A stretch of DNA of 64,000 bases from Pseudomonadales bacterium (lineage in GTDB: Bacteria > Pseudomonadota > Gammaproteobacteria > Pseudomonadales > UBA7239). Position 1 is the first letter of the stretch. Each line of letters begins with the position of its first letter. Position numbers and translations under genes: made by a program. The notes under the pieces are model-generated. The model was given only the letters and a program-made list of their open reading frames with translations, ran no database searches and was not told the origin of the DNA. Positions 16,290 to 25,250 of the stretch are shown here, piece by piece. Where the stretch lies: assembly GCA_028280345.1 (NCBI GenBank), contig JANQLY010000002.1, forward strand, positions 1 through 64,000. The letters run 5' to 3'.

Positions 16290-18815
16290 ATGAAGCCGCT
16301 GCGTGCCTTGTTGGCGATTAGTGCCCTGATAGTTTGCGGTTTGTTTGCAGAAGTTATTTTTTTGCGTGGATCATTTCAGCCTTCCAATGTGTTTCCTCAA
16401 ACTGGTGTGCCGGAGTCATGGCGTTTTGTCTACACGATACCGCCGTTATCGCCTCATGCAGCACCTGCCCATGGTTACAGTGATCTGGGTGCAACGGCCT
16501 GGCTGGCTGAGCCGGCCCGCTATTGGCTGGCGAGCACTTTTGCCACAGGAGAATCGCCGTATTGGAATCCCTACTCAGCGGCTGGTTCGCTGGGGCCGGA
16601 AATACTGGTTGATGGCAAGTTCTCCCCGTTGACATTAATATCGGCAATGTTTTTTAACGGCTCGGCTATCAGCTATGATATAGCACTGTTGGTGCTGTTT
16701 TTTTGTGGCGCGCTCTGTTTGTTGCTAGTTATCAATCGCTGTTTACAATTAAGTATACAAGCGGCTATTGTAGCGACACTGTTTTATTTGCTGAATGGTT
16801 TTTCAACACCGAATTTAAATTCACTCATTGGTCTGCCGTATTTTCTGTTTCCGATAGTATTGTTTTCACTATTGTGCTTTTCCAGGCGGCAATCATTGAT
16901 AACCTGGCTTGGTGTCATTTTAAGCCACGTTCTATTGTTTAGTGTGACACTCATGCCAACTATGTTGTTGGTGTTTGTTACTGTGCATGCTATTAATCTC
17001 GCCTGGATAATACAAAACAGGATTGGGTGCGCTACGGTCTCTACTGCAAAAACGCTGCATCGTTCCACAAAAGCTGGAGAGGAAAGCCGACAGAATATTT
17101 ATCGTATATCCGGTTTGCTGCTATGTGCGGGGCTCGTCAGTGCGCTATTACTGGGGCCTCTGTGGTTGCCAATACTGGCTTCTCAGGAAATTACCCAGGT
17201 ACTGGGAAAATACAACAGTCGGACGGATATTGTGCCTTTTTCCGGAAATAGTCTGTTATCTGTTTTTACACCAAAACATTTTTGGGAAAACTACAGTGGT
17301 GTGACAGTTGGTGAGCTGTATCCCGGGAAGCTGAGTGAACGAGCTGGAGTGCTGGCGCATATTGGTATATTTGCTGCGATTATTGCCAGTATGGCTGTGC
17401 CAGGAGGAAAGACATGGCTTGGGCGACTGAAGGCGCATCCGATTATCATCATTTGTCTGTTGATAGTGCTGTGTAGCTATTTACGTGTGTTTGGTCTATT
17501 GCCGATCTTTGGGGCTGTACCGGTGCTACGCTCAATTGCGCCGCAGTACTGGGGGGCTGCAAGTAGTATCTGCTTGGTGGTGTTGGTTGCCTACGGTATG
17601 GAAAATCTGCGCCAGCATACGTTTAGTTTGATGGCTCCGATAATAACATTTTGTATAGCTGTAATTGCTTTTGCAATTCTGTTTTGGCAGCTGGATGTCG
17701 GTGAACTGGGCTCTCCTTATGTTAGTTATGTAAAGTTGACGCTGTTTAGCCTGGTGCTGGTGGTGGTCTGTCTGGTGGTGTTAATGCGCGGCAAGGATAA
17801 ATCGGGAGATATATTTATTGTTTTGCCGGTGATGGCCGTGCTGGAACTGTTTTTCTATATGAATCATTTGCGTCCTGAACGTTTTGAGCCGCTCGAACAG
17901 CCACCAGCGTTTGTCAGTTTTATTAAGCAGAATATAGACGATGGAAGAGTATTCAGCATAGGACGTTTTGGTACGCTTTATCCGGAATATGGCGCTATGT
18001 ATGGTATCCGTCAGGCAGGTACCCAGAGTAATGTGCACCTGCCCTGGTATGCAGATTTTTATCGCCGCAATCTTGCTGCAGACAATGGTTTATTTCTGGT
18101 GACCGGATCAGGCATTACCTCATCACCTGTGTCGTCAGAAAAACCGGTGCCACTGGTCGAGTCAGCGCTGGACCTCGCCAGCGTTCACTATATTCTGGTT
18201 GTCAACCATGCCCGTCACTACCTGGATTTCTTTGCGCAACGTGATTATCCGAAGGTCTACCACGACACCTATCTCACGATCTTTGAGAATCCGGATTATC
18301 TGCCAATGGTGCGCCTTGTTAGTCAGGTGGTTGAACATCATCAAACGCCGGATGTGGCGGGTGTTGATGGCCGTTATGTGGCTACCTCGCAGGATAGTGA
18401 GCTGTTGGAGCTTGCCAGGCAAGCGGGGTTGTATCGTGTTGTTAATGAAGAAACACCACAGGTTAATGGCACGGTAAATATTGAGCAGTACCGTAATACA
18501 GAACTTGTCATTTCGGTAGAGGCTGAACAGGCGTCATTATTGGTTCTGTCAGAAACCTGGCATCCGTCATGGAAGGCAGTGCTGGATGATCAGCCTGCGT
18601 ATGTCGGACGCGTTAACGAAGCATTTCGTGGTGTTGTTATTCCGACAGGCAAGCACACTATCAGGTTGTACTATAAGAATCGTGCGATTATCTACGGCAA
18701 GTATTGTTTTTATTTTGCTGTTGTACTGCTGGTGGTTATCGCAATGTTCAGCCTGATACGTAACAAAAAAAATATTGGCGCTTTATCAGGCCACGGTACC
18801 GCCGTCGACGATTAG
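16290..18815 (+). CDS. YfhO-family multi-pass membrane protein
   Basis: 841 aa from ATG 16290, giving an N-terminal membrane segment (MKPLRALLAISALIVCGLF). The frame is open back to a GTG at 16239 inside the preceding gene, with AGGGAG further upstream, so the longer start is possible. There are roughly 12-14 hydrophobic helices up to about residue 525, then a soluble periplasmic-type region, then one last helix near the C-terminus. The ending (SETWHPSWKAVLDDQPAYV, GVVIPTGKHTIRLYY) is characteristic of YfhO proteins, GT-C-like polytopic enzymes implicated in lipid-linked sugar transfer in Gram-positives. A role in decorating the local glycan is inference. Its last 30 bases overlap the convergent SDR gene. 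Confidence 0.78.
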   Translation: MKPLRALLAISALIVCGLFAEVIFLRGSFQPSNVFPQTGVPESWRFVYTIPPLSPHAAPAHGYSDLGATAWLAEPARYWLASTFATGESPYWNPYSAAGSLGPEILVDGKFSPLTLISAMFFNGSAISYDIALLVLFFCGALCLLLVINRCLQLSIQAAIVATLFYLLNGFSTPNLNSLIGLPYFLFPIVLFSLLCFSRRQSLITWLGVILSHVLLFSVTLMPTMLLVFVTVHAINLAWIIQNRIGCATVSTAKTLHRSTKAGEESRQNIYRISGLLLCAGLVSALLLGPLWLPILASQEITQVLGKYNSRTDIVPFSGNSLLSVFTPKHFWENYSGVTVGELYPGKLSERAGVLAHIGIFAAIIASMAVPGGKTWLGRLKAHPIIIICLLIVLCSYLRVFGLLPIFGAVPVLRSIAPQYWGAASSICLVVLVAYGMENLRQHTFSLMAPIITFCIAVIAFAILFWQLDVGELGSPYVSYVKLTLFSLVLVVVCLVVLMRGKDKSGDIFIVLPVMAVLELFFYMNHLRPERFEPLEQPPAFVSFIKQNIDDGRVFSIGRFGTLYPEYGAMYGIRQAGTQSNVHLPWYADFYRRNLAADNGLFLVTGSGITSSPVSSEKPVPLVESALDLASVHYILVVNHARHYLDFFAQRDYPKVYHDTYLTIFENPDYLPMVRLVSQVVEHHQTPDVAGVDGRYVATSQDSELLELARQAGLYRVVNEETPQVNGTVNIEQYRNTELVISVEAEQASLLVLSETWHPSWKAVLDDQPAYVGRVNEAFRGVVIPTGKHTIRLYYKNRAIIYGKYCFYFAVVLLVVIAMFSLIRNKKNIGALSGHGTAVDD

Positions 18816-19538
18816 TTCAGTACCCGTGATATGTTTGCCGTCTTGTTCTGAGGCGACCATCGCAACGACACCGGCAATATCTTCCGGTACGCCAAATTCA
18901 TCCAGTGCCGAAATTCTTGGGATCAGGTTCCAGTCAATATCATCGGGCAGACCACTGTCTTTTTGCATGTTGGTCAGGATACTGCCGGGACAAACCGTAT
19001 TGGCGCGAACCCCTTTTTTGCCGTATTCCACAGCGATGGATTTGGTGAGTGCCGAGACACCGCCTTTGGAAGCACCGTAAGCAATGCCGTAAGGTAGGCC
19101 ACGAATTGCCGAGGTGGATGAGATATTAACAATATTACCCTTGCTGGCTTCCAGCTGAGGCAAACATTCACGGCACATATAAAAAGTACCCGTCAGATTA
19201 ATAGAGATCATGCGGTGCCAGAGTTCATCGGTAATATTCACAGCGTGATCAAGCTTGATCACGCCGGCAACGTTGACGAGTACATCAATTCTTCCATAAC
19301 TTTCCAGGCAGGCGGTAACGGCTGCTTTCACCGAATCAACATTGCTCACATCACAGATCAGGGCCTCAGCCTTGCCGCCGCCATTTTTAATATCGGCAAC
19401 AGTTTGGTTAAGACCTTCCTCGACAACATCAAGGCAAAATAATTGGCCACCCTCTGCGGCGAGTCGTTTGGCAGTGGCTGCGCCGATACCGGCGGAAGCG
19501 CCGGTTAACAGGATAACCTTGTCATTAAATCTGTTCAT
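18786..19538 (-). CDS. SDR family oxidoreductase
   Basis: 250 aa. Classical short-chain dehydrogenase: TGASAGIG nucleotide-binding loop at 12-19, CDVSN, NVAGV, catalytic S in ISSTSA, YGASK (Y and K of the YxxxK pair) and an IVDGGT C-terminus. An acidic residue after strand 2 (LDVVEE) suggests preference for NAD. Substrate unknown. It is the last gene of a minus-strand set (CNT transporter, ctaA, this gene), 11 bases after ctaA, and converges on the YfhO gene with a 30-base overlap. Confidence 0.88.
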   Translation of the reverse strand: MNRFNDKVILLTGASAGIGAATAKRLAAEGGQLFCLDVVEEGLNQTVADIKNGGGKAEALICDVSNVDSVKAAVTACLESYGRIDVLVNVAGVIKLDHAVNITDELWHRMISINLTGTFYMCRECLPQLEASKGNIVNISSTSAIRGLPYGIAYGASKGGVSALTKSIAVEYGKKGVRANTVCPGSILTNMQKDSGLPDDIDWNLIPRISALDEFGVPEDIAGVVAMVASEQDGKHITGTELIVDGGTVA

Positions 19539-19549
19539 AAACCTGAGCC

Positions 19550-20563
19550 TCAGGGAAGTTTGGTGCGAATAAAAAAGTTAATTGCAATGAGTGTTAGCAA
19601 TAACAGGGCTGCGACACCATTGTGTGCAACGGCGACAGCCATTGGCAAACTGAAAATCACATTGCTGATACCGAGTCCGATCTGGGTAAGTAACAGAGCA
19701 AAGGCGATTGCTCCGCTTTTTCGGATCAGTGCGTGTTTGCCAGTAAAATAACAACGTACGCAGAGCAATAGAACAAACAGAAAGGTCACTATGGCGCCAA
19801 TACGATGGGTCATATGTATAGTGACACGGCTGGTATTGTCGAGGTGGCCGCCTTCGTAGTCGGGGCCAATGGGCAGGAAAACATTAAATGCATCGGCGAA
19901 GTCCATTTCCGGCCAGTATTCGCCCTGGCAGGTAGGGAAGTCGGTACAGTGCAAAGCCGCATAGTTGGTACTGACCCAGCCGCCGAGAGCAATTTGCAGT
20001 ATCACCACCACAATGGCGATTGGCGCGAGCCGGCGTAAATTGGCGGGGATACGATTCGGTTTCATTGCCCCATAAACCTGCTTTAACCACATTAGCCAGA
20101 TCAGACTCAACGTGAGCAAGCCAAACAGAAGGTGTAATGTCACAAATACCGGGTGCACCTTGAGGGTAACTGTCCACATGCCAAATGCACCTTGCAGGCA
20201 TACCAGTGGAATCAGCAGGGTTGGGATCAGGGTTTGTTGGCTCGGGTTGGATTTACGCAGTACCCAGGACCAGATGCCGAGGCCGATTAAGACGAGGCCG
20301 AGACTGCTTGCAAAATAGCGGTGAACCATTTCCTTCCAACCCTTCGCAACTTCTACCGGGCGTTCCGGGAAGGCGGCATTGGCTCGGGCGATATCCTCAG
20401 GTGTTTGTGGTACGCCGAGGTGGCCGTAGCAACCGGGCCAGTCCGGGCAGCCGAGGCCGGCGTGGGACAGGCGTACGTAAGCACCGAGAACAACAATAAA
20501 GAGGGTGAGCAGGGTAGCGGCCATACAGAGGTGACCAAACCAGGGGGAAGATGTCTGTTTCAA
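19550..20563 (-). CDS. ctaA: Heme A synthase, COX15/CtaA family
   Basis: 337 aa. Oxidises the C8 methyl of heme O to the formyl of heme A for the aa3 oxidase encoded by ctaCDE nearby. Eight hydrophobic helices in two similar halves; the conserved LGAYVRLSHAGLGCPDWPGC block at 25-44; heme-ligand histidines in MVHRYFAS, TLHLLFG, MTHRIGA and VAHNG. The extracytoplasmic CTDFPTC pair is also present. In Pseudomonas-type genomes this gene usually lies between SURF1 and ctaB; here it is on the opposite strand upstream of ctaC. Confidence 0.92.
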   Translation of the reverse strand: MKQTSSPWFGHLCMAATLLTLFIVVLGAYVRLSHAGLGCPDWPGCYGHLGVPQTPEDIARANAAFPERPVEVAKGWKEMVHRYFASSLGLVLIGLGIWSWVLRKSNPSQQTLIPTLLIPLVCLQGAFGMWTVTLKVHPVFVTLHLLFGLLTLSLIWLMWLKQVYGAMKPNRIPANLRRLAPIAIVVVILQIALGGWVSTNYAALHCTDFPTCQGEYWPEMDFADAFNVFLPIGPDYEGGHLDNTSRVTIHMTHRIGAIVTFLFVLLLCVRCYFTGKHALIRKSGAIAFALLLTQIGLGISNVIFSLPMAVAVAHNGVAALLLLTLIAINFFIRTKLP

Positions 20564-20627
20564 CTTGGTACTCGCAAAAATTGTTGCTAAAAGCGCTGCT
20601 GATTCTACCGGGGAGTATCAAGGGAAT

Positions 20628-21920
20628 CTATATGATTAAACCGATAACTGCGCCGGTCAGCAGGGTGGCAAGTACCCCGGAAACAATTGACAGTGGTGCG
20701 AGGCGAATAAAGAGCGACATGCGCTGTGGACACATGGCACTGAGACCGGCAAGCATAATGCCGAGACTGCCAAAATTGGCGAAGCCGCAGAGTGCATAGG
20801 TGAGAATCAGTTTGCTCGAATCACTGAGGTTGTCCGCCGGTAACTGGCTTAGTTGTAAAAACGCGAGCAGTTCGTTAATGACCACCTTGGTACCCATCAG
20901 TTGGCCAGCGGTATGGGCTTCGTGCCAGGGAATACCGATAAGCCACATAAACGGCGCGAATACATAGCCGAGTAAACGTTCCAGTGTGATTGGCTGTTGG
21001 TTGAGGGTGGGTAGCAAGCCGAGGAGCTGATTGGCCAGGTGCACCAGTGCCACAAATACAATCAGCATGGCGATAATATTGAGAAACAGTTTCAAACCAT
21101 CTTCGGTGCCACGGGTAATCGCATGCATAGTGCTTTGGTAGGCTAGTGATTCATTTCCATCTGCTGATGATGAGCCTTGTGCGGTGTTTTTTTCTATTGA
21201 GTCTTTATGGCGGCCGGGTTTGATTAATAACGCGAGCATAATGGCAGCGGGCGCACTGATTACAGAGGCGGTGAGGATATGGGACAGGGCGTTGTCGATC
21301 ACATTACCGAGAAAGGTCGCATAGAGCAGCATCACGGTACCGGCGACGGTTGCCATGCCGCAGGTCATAACAATAAACAGGTCGGACTCGGACATGCGGT
21401 TGAAATGAGCTCTTATCAGCAGTGGTGATTCCACCATGCCAATAAAAATACTGCTGGCACTGCCAAGCCCTGCTGCGCCACCGATCCCAAACAGACGCTG
21501 TAGCAACCAGGTAAATCCGTTGATAAGGAGTGGTGTGATGCGCCAGTGCCAGAGTAGAGCTGACAATACACTGAACACGATAACCAATGGCAGGGCGCGA
21601 AACGCGAGGATATAGCTATTGGCGGGTTCGTTAGTGGCAAACGGAGCTGCTCCACCACCGAGGTAGCCAAATACCAGGCTGGTGCCAGCTTCGGTGGCAT
21701 TGCCAATTGCGACGACAGCGTGGTTGAGACTGAGCAGCAGATTCTGTAATAGAGGAAGATGCAACAACAGCGCGGCGAGTAAAAACTGGGAGCCAATACC
21801 GCTGGCAATAATCAAGCCTGATGGTTGAGGTCGGGTTTCTCCCCGGTGGTTGATACGTCCCAGACACCAGGCACTTAAAACGATAAACAGGATGCCCATG
21901 ATCCCCTGGTAGTGTTGCAT
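20628..21920 (-). CDS. CNT-family nucleoside transporter (NupC type)
   Basis: 430 aa, the usual length of bacterial concentrative nucleoside transporters. Eight or more hydrophobic helices. Diagnostic stretches are GTSLVFGYLGGG near 77-88, GIGGAAGLGSASSIFIGMVESPLLI (G..E..P substrate-site motif), MTCGMATVAGTVM, and the late ALCGFANFGSLGI. Uptake of nucleosides with Na+ or H+ across the inner membrane. It is the first gene of the minus-strand set ending in ctaA and the SDR, with 64 bases before ctaA. Confidence 0.92.
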   Translation of the reverse strand: MQHYQGIMGILFIVLSAWCLGRINHRGETRPQPSGLIIASGIGSQFLLAALLLHLPLLQNLLLSLNHAVVAIGNATEAGTSLVFGYLGGGAAPFATNEPANSYILAFRALPLVIVFSVLSALLWHWRITPLLINGFTWLLQRLFGIGGAAGLGSASSIFIGMVESPLLIRAHFNRMSESDLFIVMTCGMATVAGTVMLLYATFLGNVIDNALSHILTASVISAPAAIMLALLIKPGRHKDSIEKNTAQGSSSADGNESLAYQSTMHAITRGTEDGLKLFLNIIAMLIVFVALVHLANQLLGLLPTLNQQPITLERLLGYVFAPFMWLIGIPWHEAHTAGQLMGTKVVINELLAFLQLSQLPADNLSDSSKLILTYALCGFANFGSLGIMLAGLSAMCPQRMSLFIRLAPLSIVSGVLATLLTGAVIGLII

Positions 21921-22111
21921 TGCTGTTTGTTCCTTTATTGAATCTCTATGGGCTGAGCAATAGAGACATTGATCGATAAGTTAACGGAGTGTCGTTGCTC
22001 CTCGTGATGCGTACCATCGCAGATTCGCGTTTTATCTGTCAAACCTGAGTGCCACACTTGGTTATTCTGGTTTTTTTGAGCTGGATCAGTGTTTTGTTAA
22101 TTTGTCAGCCC

Positions 22112-22189
22112 AATAAGGTCTTGCGCTGCGCGTTTTATTGTTCTCAGGGGCGATTCATGGCAAAACGCACTGGACATCAAAACCTTATT
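22112..22189. repeat. Imperfect inverted repeat upstream of ctaC
   Basis: Arm 1 runs 22112-22136 (AATAAGGTCTTG...GCGTTTT) and arm 2 22162-22189 (AAAACGCACTGG...ACCTTATT). The outermost 8 and innermost 7 base pairs match; the middle does not. It could fold as an RNA stem-loop, be a regulator site, or be a decayed repeat element. Confidence 0.45.
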
Positions 22190-22361
22190 TCATTAGAGTA
22201 CGCGCTGAAATTGGGGGTGACAAATTGACGCACCTACAGTTACTGGTTTGCGGTTTTTTTAGCTGTTTAGGGGTTCAAATCCGGACAGCTTGAGGCTCTG
22301 CCTCATTATGGATAGCTTAAGCCCTGCGCATAGCGCCACGTACTTGTAAGTTTTGTCGCAT

Positions 22362-22390
22362 TTGTTACAGAAATGCTTAACCCGTATAAA
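22362..22390 (+). promoter_or_regulatory. Candidate sigma70 promoter for the ctaC operon
   Basis: TTGTTA at 22362-22367 and TATAAA at 22385-22390 with 17-base spacing, about 75-80 bases before the ctaC start codon. Box match is four of six and five of six to the consensus. Nothing experimental supports it. Confidence 0.5.
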
Positions 22391-22472
22391 AAGTACATAA
22401 GCCTTTGGGGCCGGCTAGTCAGCCTTGCGTGTTCCAGGTTTGTGATGTTTTACCAACCAGGGAGCATACAGA

Positions 22473-23642
22473 ATGCACTCAAATTTGTTCAAGCGAGCTA
22501 TTTTGATACTCCCCGCTATCGCGACTCTGGCTTCAAGCCCGGCGCTGGCGGAAGAGTCCTGGCGAGATCGTTCTCAATACAATCTCATGCCCGGGGTCAC
22601 GGAGATCAGCCAATCCATCTTTGACCTGCACATGGCGATTCTCTACATCTGTGTAGCGATCGGCGTTGTGGTGTTCGGCCTGATGTTTTATTCCATGCTG
22701 GCGCACAGGAAATCAAAAGGTCATGAGGCTGCCCAGTTTCATGAAAGCACCAAACTGGAGGTGGCCTGGACATTAGTACCTTTTCTCATTGTTATCTGGA
22801 TGGCAGTGATGGCGACTGAAACTCTGGTTGAAATGTATGACACTGAAGAATCTGCGTTGACGGTTAAAGTGACCGGTTCCCAGTGGAAGTGGCACTATGA
22901 ATATCTCAACTACGAAGAGCAGTCAGACCTGGGTGTTGGTTTCTTCAGTGTACTGTCTACGCCTCGCGAGCAATACGACCAGTTGGAGCAAACCTACGGC
23001 CGCCCGGTCAATGAAAACTATCTGATGGAAGTGGACAACCCACTGGTTATCCCCAAAGATAAAAAAGTTCGCTTCCTGATTACCGCTGACGATGTTATCC
23101 ACTCCTGGTGGGTACCGGATTTCGGTATCAAGAATGACGCTATTCCCGGTTATATCAATGAGTTGTGGACAATTGTTCCAGTAACCGGCACCTTCCGCGG
23201 TAACTGTACTGAGCTGTGTGGTAAGGATCATGGCTTTATGCCGGTTGTTGTAGAAGTCGTTGAGCAGTCTGAGTTTGACAGCTGGCTCAAAGAGCAGCAG
23301 GAAATTGCAGCTGCGGGACCGGATATGTCTGAATTTGCCTCAATTGATGAAGCTGTTGAAATGGGAACAGGCCTTTATAACGGCCGTTGTGCAGCTTGTC
23401 ACGGCATGAGCGGTGAAGGTGGTGTCGCCCCGGCTGTTACTGGCGGCGCGATTGCCACAGGTCCGATTGCAGGTCATCTCGACATTGTTGTGAATGGTAG
23501 TAAGAACAACCCGATGATGGCGGCCTACGGTAACCAGCTTTCTGCGAAAGAGCTGGCAGCAATTATCACTTACCAACGTAACGGTTTAGGTAACAGCACT
23601 GGCGATCTGGTGCAACCTGCCGACGTTGAAGCAGCTAAGTAA
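22473..23642 (+). CDS. ctaC: Cytochrome c oxidase subunit II with fused cytochrome c domain
   Basis: 389 aa. Signal peptide about 1-26 (LASSPALA cleavage), two membrane helices near 50-75 and 95-118, then the periplasmic CuA cupredoxin domain with H210, C245, E247, C249, H253 and M256 (NCTELCGKDHGFM). A C-terminal class I cytochrome c domain follows, with heme-binding C306-A-A-C-H310 and a methionine in the NNPMMAAYG stretch as likely sixth ligand. It accepts electrons from cytochrome c and passes them to heme a of subunit I. First gene of the operon; strong RBS. Confidence 0.97.
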   Translation: MHSNLFKRAILILPAIATLASSPALAEESWRDRSQYNLMPGVTEISQSIFDLHMAILYICVAIGVVVFGLMFYSMLAHRKSKGHEAAQFHESTKLEVAWTLVPFLIVIWMAVMATETLVEMYDTEESALTVKVTGSQWKWHYEYLNYEEQSDLGVGFFSVLSTPREQYDQLEQTYGRPVNENYLMEVDNPLVIPKDKKVRFLITADDVIHSWWVPDFGIKNDAIPGYINELWTIVPVTGTFRGNCTELCGKDHGFMPVVVEVVEQSEFDSWLKEQQEIAAAGPDMSEFASIDEAVEMGTGLYNGRCAACHGMSGEGGVAPAVTGGAIATGPIAGHLDIVVNGSKNNPMMAAYGNQLSAKELAAIITYQRNGLGNSTGDLVQPADVEAAK

Positions 23643-23655
23643 GGGGAGAAGAGTT

Positions 23656-25233
23656 ATGGGTGAACATCACGGCCCTGATAAAGGCATCAAGCGTTGGTTG
23701 TATACAACTAACCACAAAGATATCGGCACACTCTATCTGTGCTTCTCTCTCGCTATGTTTTTCCTTGGCGGTATTCTCGCCATGGTTATCCGTGCGGAGT
23801 TAATGTATCCCGGTTTGCAGGTGGTAGATCCGGACTTCTTTAACCAGATGACAACATGTCACGGTCTGGTTATGGTATTCGGTGCAATCATGCCCGCATT
23901 CGTGGGACTGGCCAACTGGATGATCCCGATGATGATCGGTGCACCGGATATGGCTCTGCCGCGTATGAATAACTGGAGCTTCTGGTTGCTACCGGTAGCA
24001 TTCTCTATCCTGACATCTTCTATCATTATGTCGACGCTGGGCTTTGGTCAGGCGCCTAACTTCGGTTGGACATTCTATGCGCCATTATCGACGACCTATG
24101 CACCAGCGAGTACGGACTTCTTTATTGTGTCCGTTCACTTGATGGGTATTTCGTCCATCATGGGTGCAATCAACGTTGTAGTAACTATCTTCAACTTGCG
24201 TGCTCCGGGCATGACTCTGATGAAAATGCCACTGTTCGTATGGACCTGGTTGATCACCGCATTCCTGCTTATCGCGGTAATGCCGGTTCTCGCCGGTGCG
24301 GTTACCATGATGCTGACTGATCGTCACTTCGGTACCAGCTTCTTCGACGCAGCTGGTGGTGGTGACCCGGTACTGTTCCAGCATATTTTCTGGTTCTTCG
24401 GTCACCCGGAAGTGTATATCATGATCCTGCCTTCCTTTGGTGTGGTATCTGCAATTATCCCGACCTTTTCGCGTAAACCTCTGTTTGGCTATGCCTCCAT
24501 GGTATATGCAACGGCATCAATTGCCTTGCTCTCATTCGTGGTCTGGGCTCACCACATGTTTACCACTGGCTTGCCGCTCGCAGGTGCACTGTTCTTCATG
24601 TATATGACCATGTTGATCTCGATTCCGACCGGTGTAAAAGTCTTCAACTGGGTTGCTACCATGTGGCGCGGTTCGATGACCTTCGAAGTGCCGATGAAGT
24701 TTGCTCTTGCTTTTGTGATTCTGTTTACGATTGGTGGCTTCTCCGGTCTGATGCTCGCGATGACGCCGATTGATTACCAGTATCATGAAACCTACTTCGT
24801 TGTTGCTCACTTCCACTATGTACTGGTAAGTGGTGCGGCGTTTGGTATTTTTGCCGGTGTTTACTACTGGCTGCCGAAGTGGACTGGTGTGATGTACAAC
24901 GAAAAACTCGCCAATGCCCACTTCTGGTGTTCAACAATTTTTGTCAACCTGTTGTTCTTCCCGATGCACTTTGTCGGTCTGGCAGGTATGCCGCGTCGTA
25001 TTCCGGATTATTCCTGGCAGTTCGCCGACTTTAACTGGTGGATCAGTATCGGTGGCTTCGGCTTCGGTCTGTCACAGCTGTTGTTGTTGGCAGTTGTTAT
25101 CCAGGCGGGTCGCGGTAAAGGTAAAAAAGTTAGTGATGAAGTTTGGGAAGGTGCGGAAAAATGGGGATTGGAGTGGACTGTTCCTTCTCCGGCGCCTTAT
25201 CACACTTTCTCTACTCCGCCCGTAATTAAGTAA
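23656..25233 (+). CDS. ctaD: Cytochrome c oxidase subunit I
   Basis: 525 aa. The ATG at 23656 is chosen because AGGGGAG (23642-23648) sits seven bases ahead and the N-terminus then begins MGEHHGPDKGIKRWLYTTNH as in homologs; the open frame reaches back into ctaC. Twelve membrane helices. Heme a ligand H in TTCHGLVM, CuB histidine and cross-linked tyrosine in FWFFGHPEVYI, HH in VWAHHMF, and heme a3/a ligands in YFVVAHFHYVL. K- and D-channel features typical of A-type heme-copper oxidases are visible. Terminal oxygen reduction and proton pumping. Confidence 0.98.
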   Translation: MGEHHGPDKGIKRWLYTTNHKDIGTLYLCFSLAMFFLGGILAMVIRAELMYPGLQVVDPDFFNQMTTCHGLVMVFGAIMPAFVGLANWMIPMMIGAPDMALPRMNNWSFWLLPVAFSILTSSIIMSTLGFGQAPNFGWTFYAPLSTTYAPASTDFFIVSVHLMGISSIMGAINVVVTIFNLRAPGMTLMKMPLFVWTWLITAFLLIAVMPVLAGAVTMMLTDRHFGTSFFDAAGGGDPVLFQHIFWFFGHPEVYIMILPSFGVVSAIIPTFSRKPLFGYASMVYATASIALLSFVVWAHHMFTTGLPLAGALFFMYMTMLISIPTGVKVFNWVATMWRGSMTFEVPMKFALAFVILFTIGGFSGLMLAMTPIDYQYHETYFVVAHFHYVLVSGAAFGIFAGVYYWLPKWTGVMYNEKLANAHFWCSTIFVNLLFFPMHFVGLAGMPRRIPDYSWQFADFNWWISIGGFGFGLSQLLLLAVVIQAGRGKGKKVSDEVWEGAEKWGLEWTVPSPAPYHTFSTPPVIK

Positions 25234-25250
25234 GGGTAGTGAGGTATGTC

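Larger units (their letters stand above)
21921..22472. other. Gene-free 552-bp region before ctaC
   Basis: No ORF here looks coding. It separates the divergent nucleoside transporter and oxidase operons. I see an imperfect inverted repeat at 22112-22189 (outer arms AATAAGGT/ACCTTATT, inner arms GCGTTTT/AAAACGC) and a sigma70-like promoter at 22362-22390. The ctaC RBS (AGGGAG, 22459-22464) lies close to the ATG at 22473. Confidence 0.6.

Noticed and set aside
1362..18815. Mobile genomic island with integrase or IS ends
   Set aside because: No transposase, integrase, tRNA target or terminal repeats were found; only the rrn-tail duplication hints at rearrangement.
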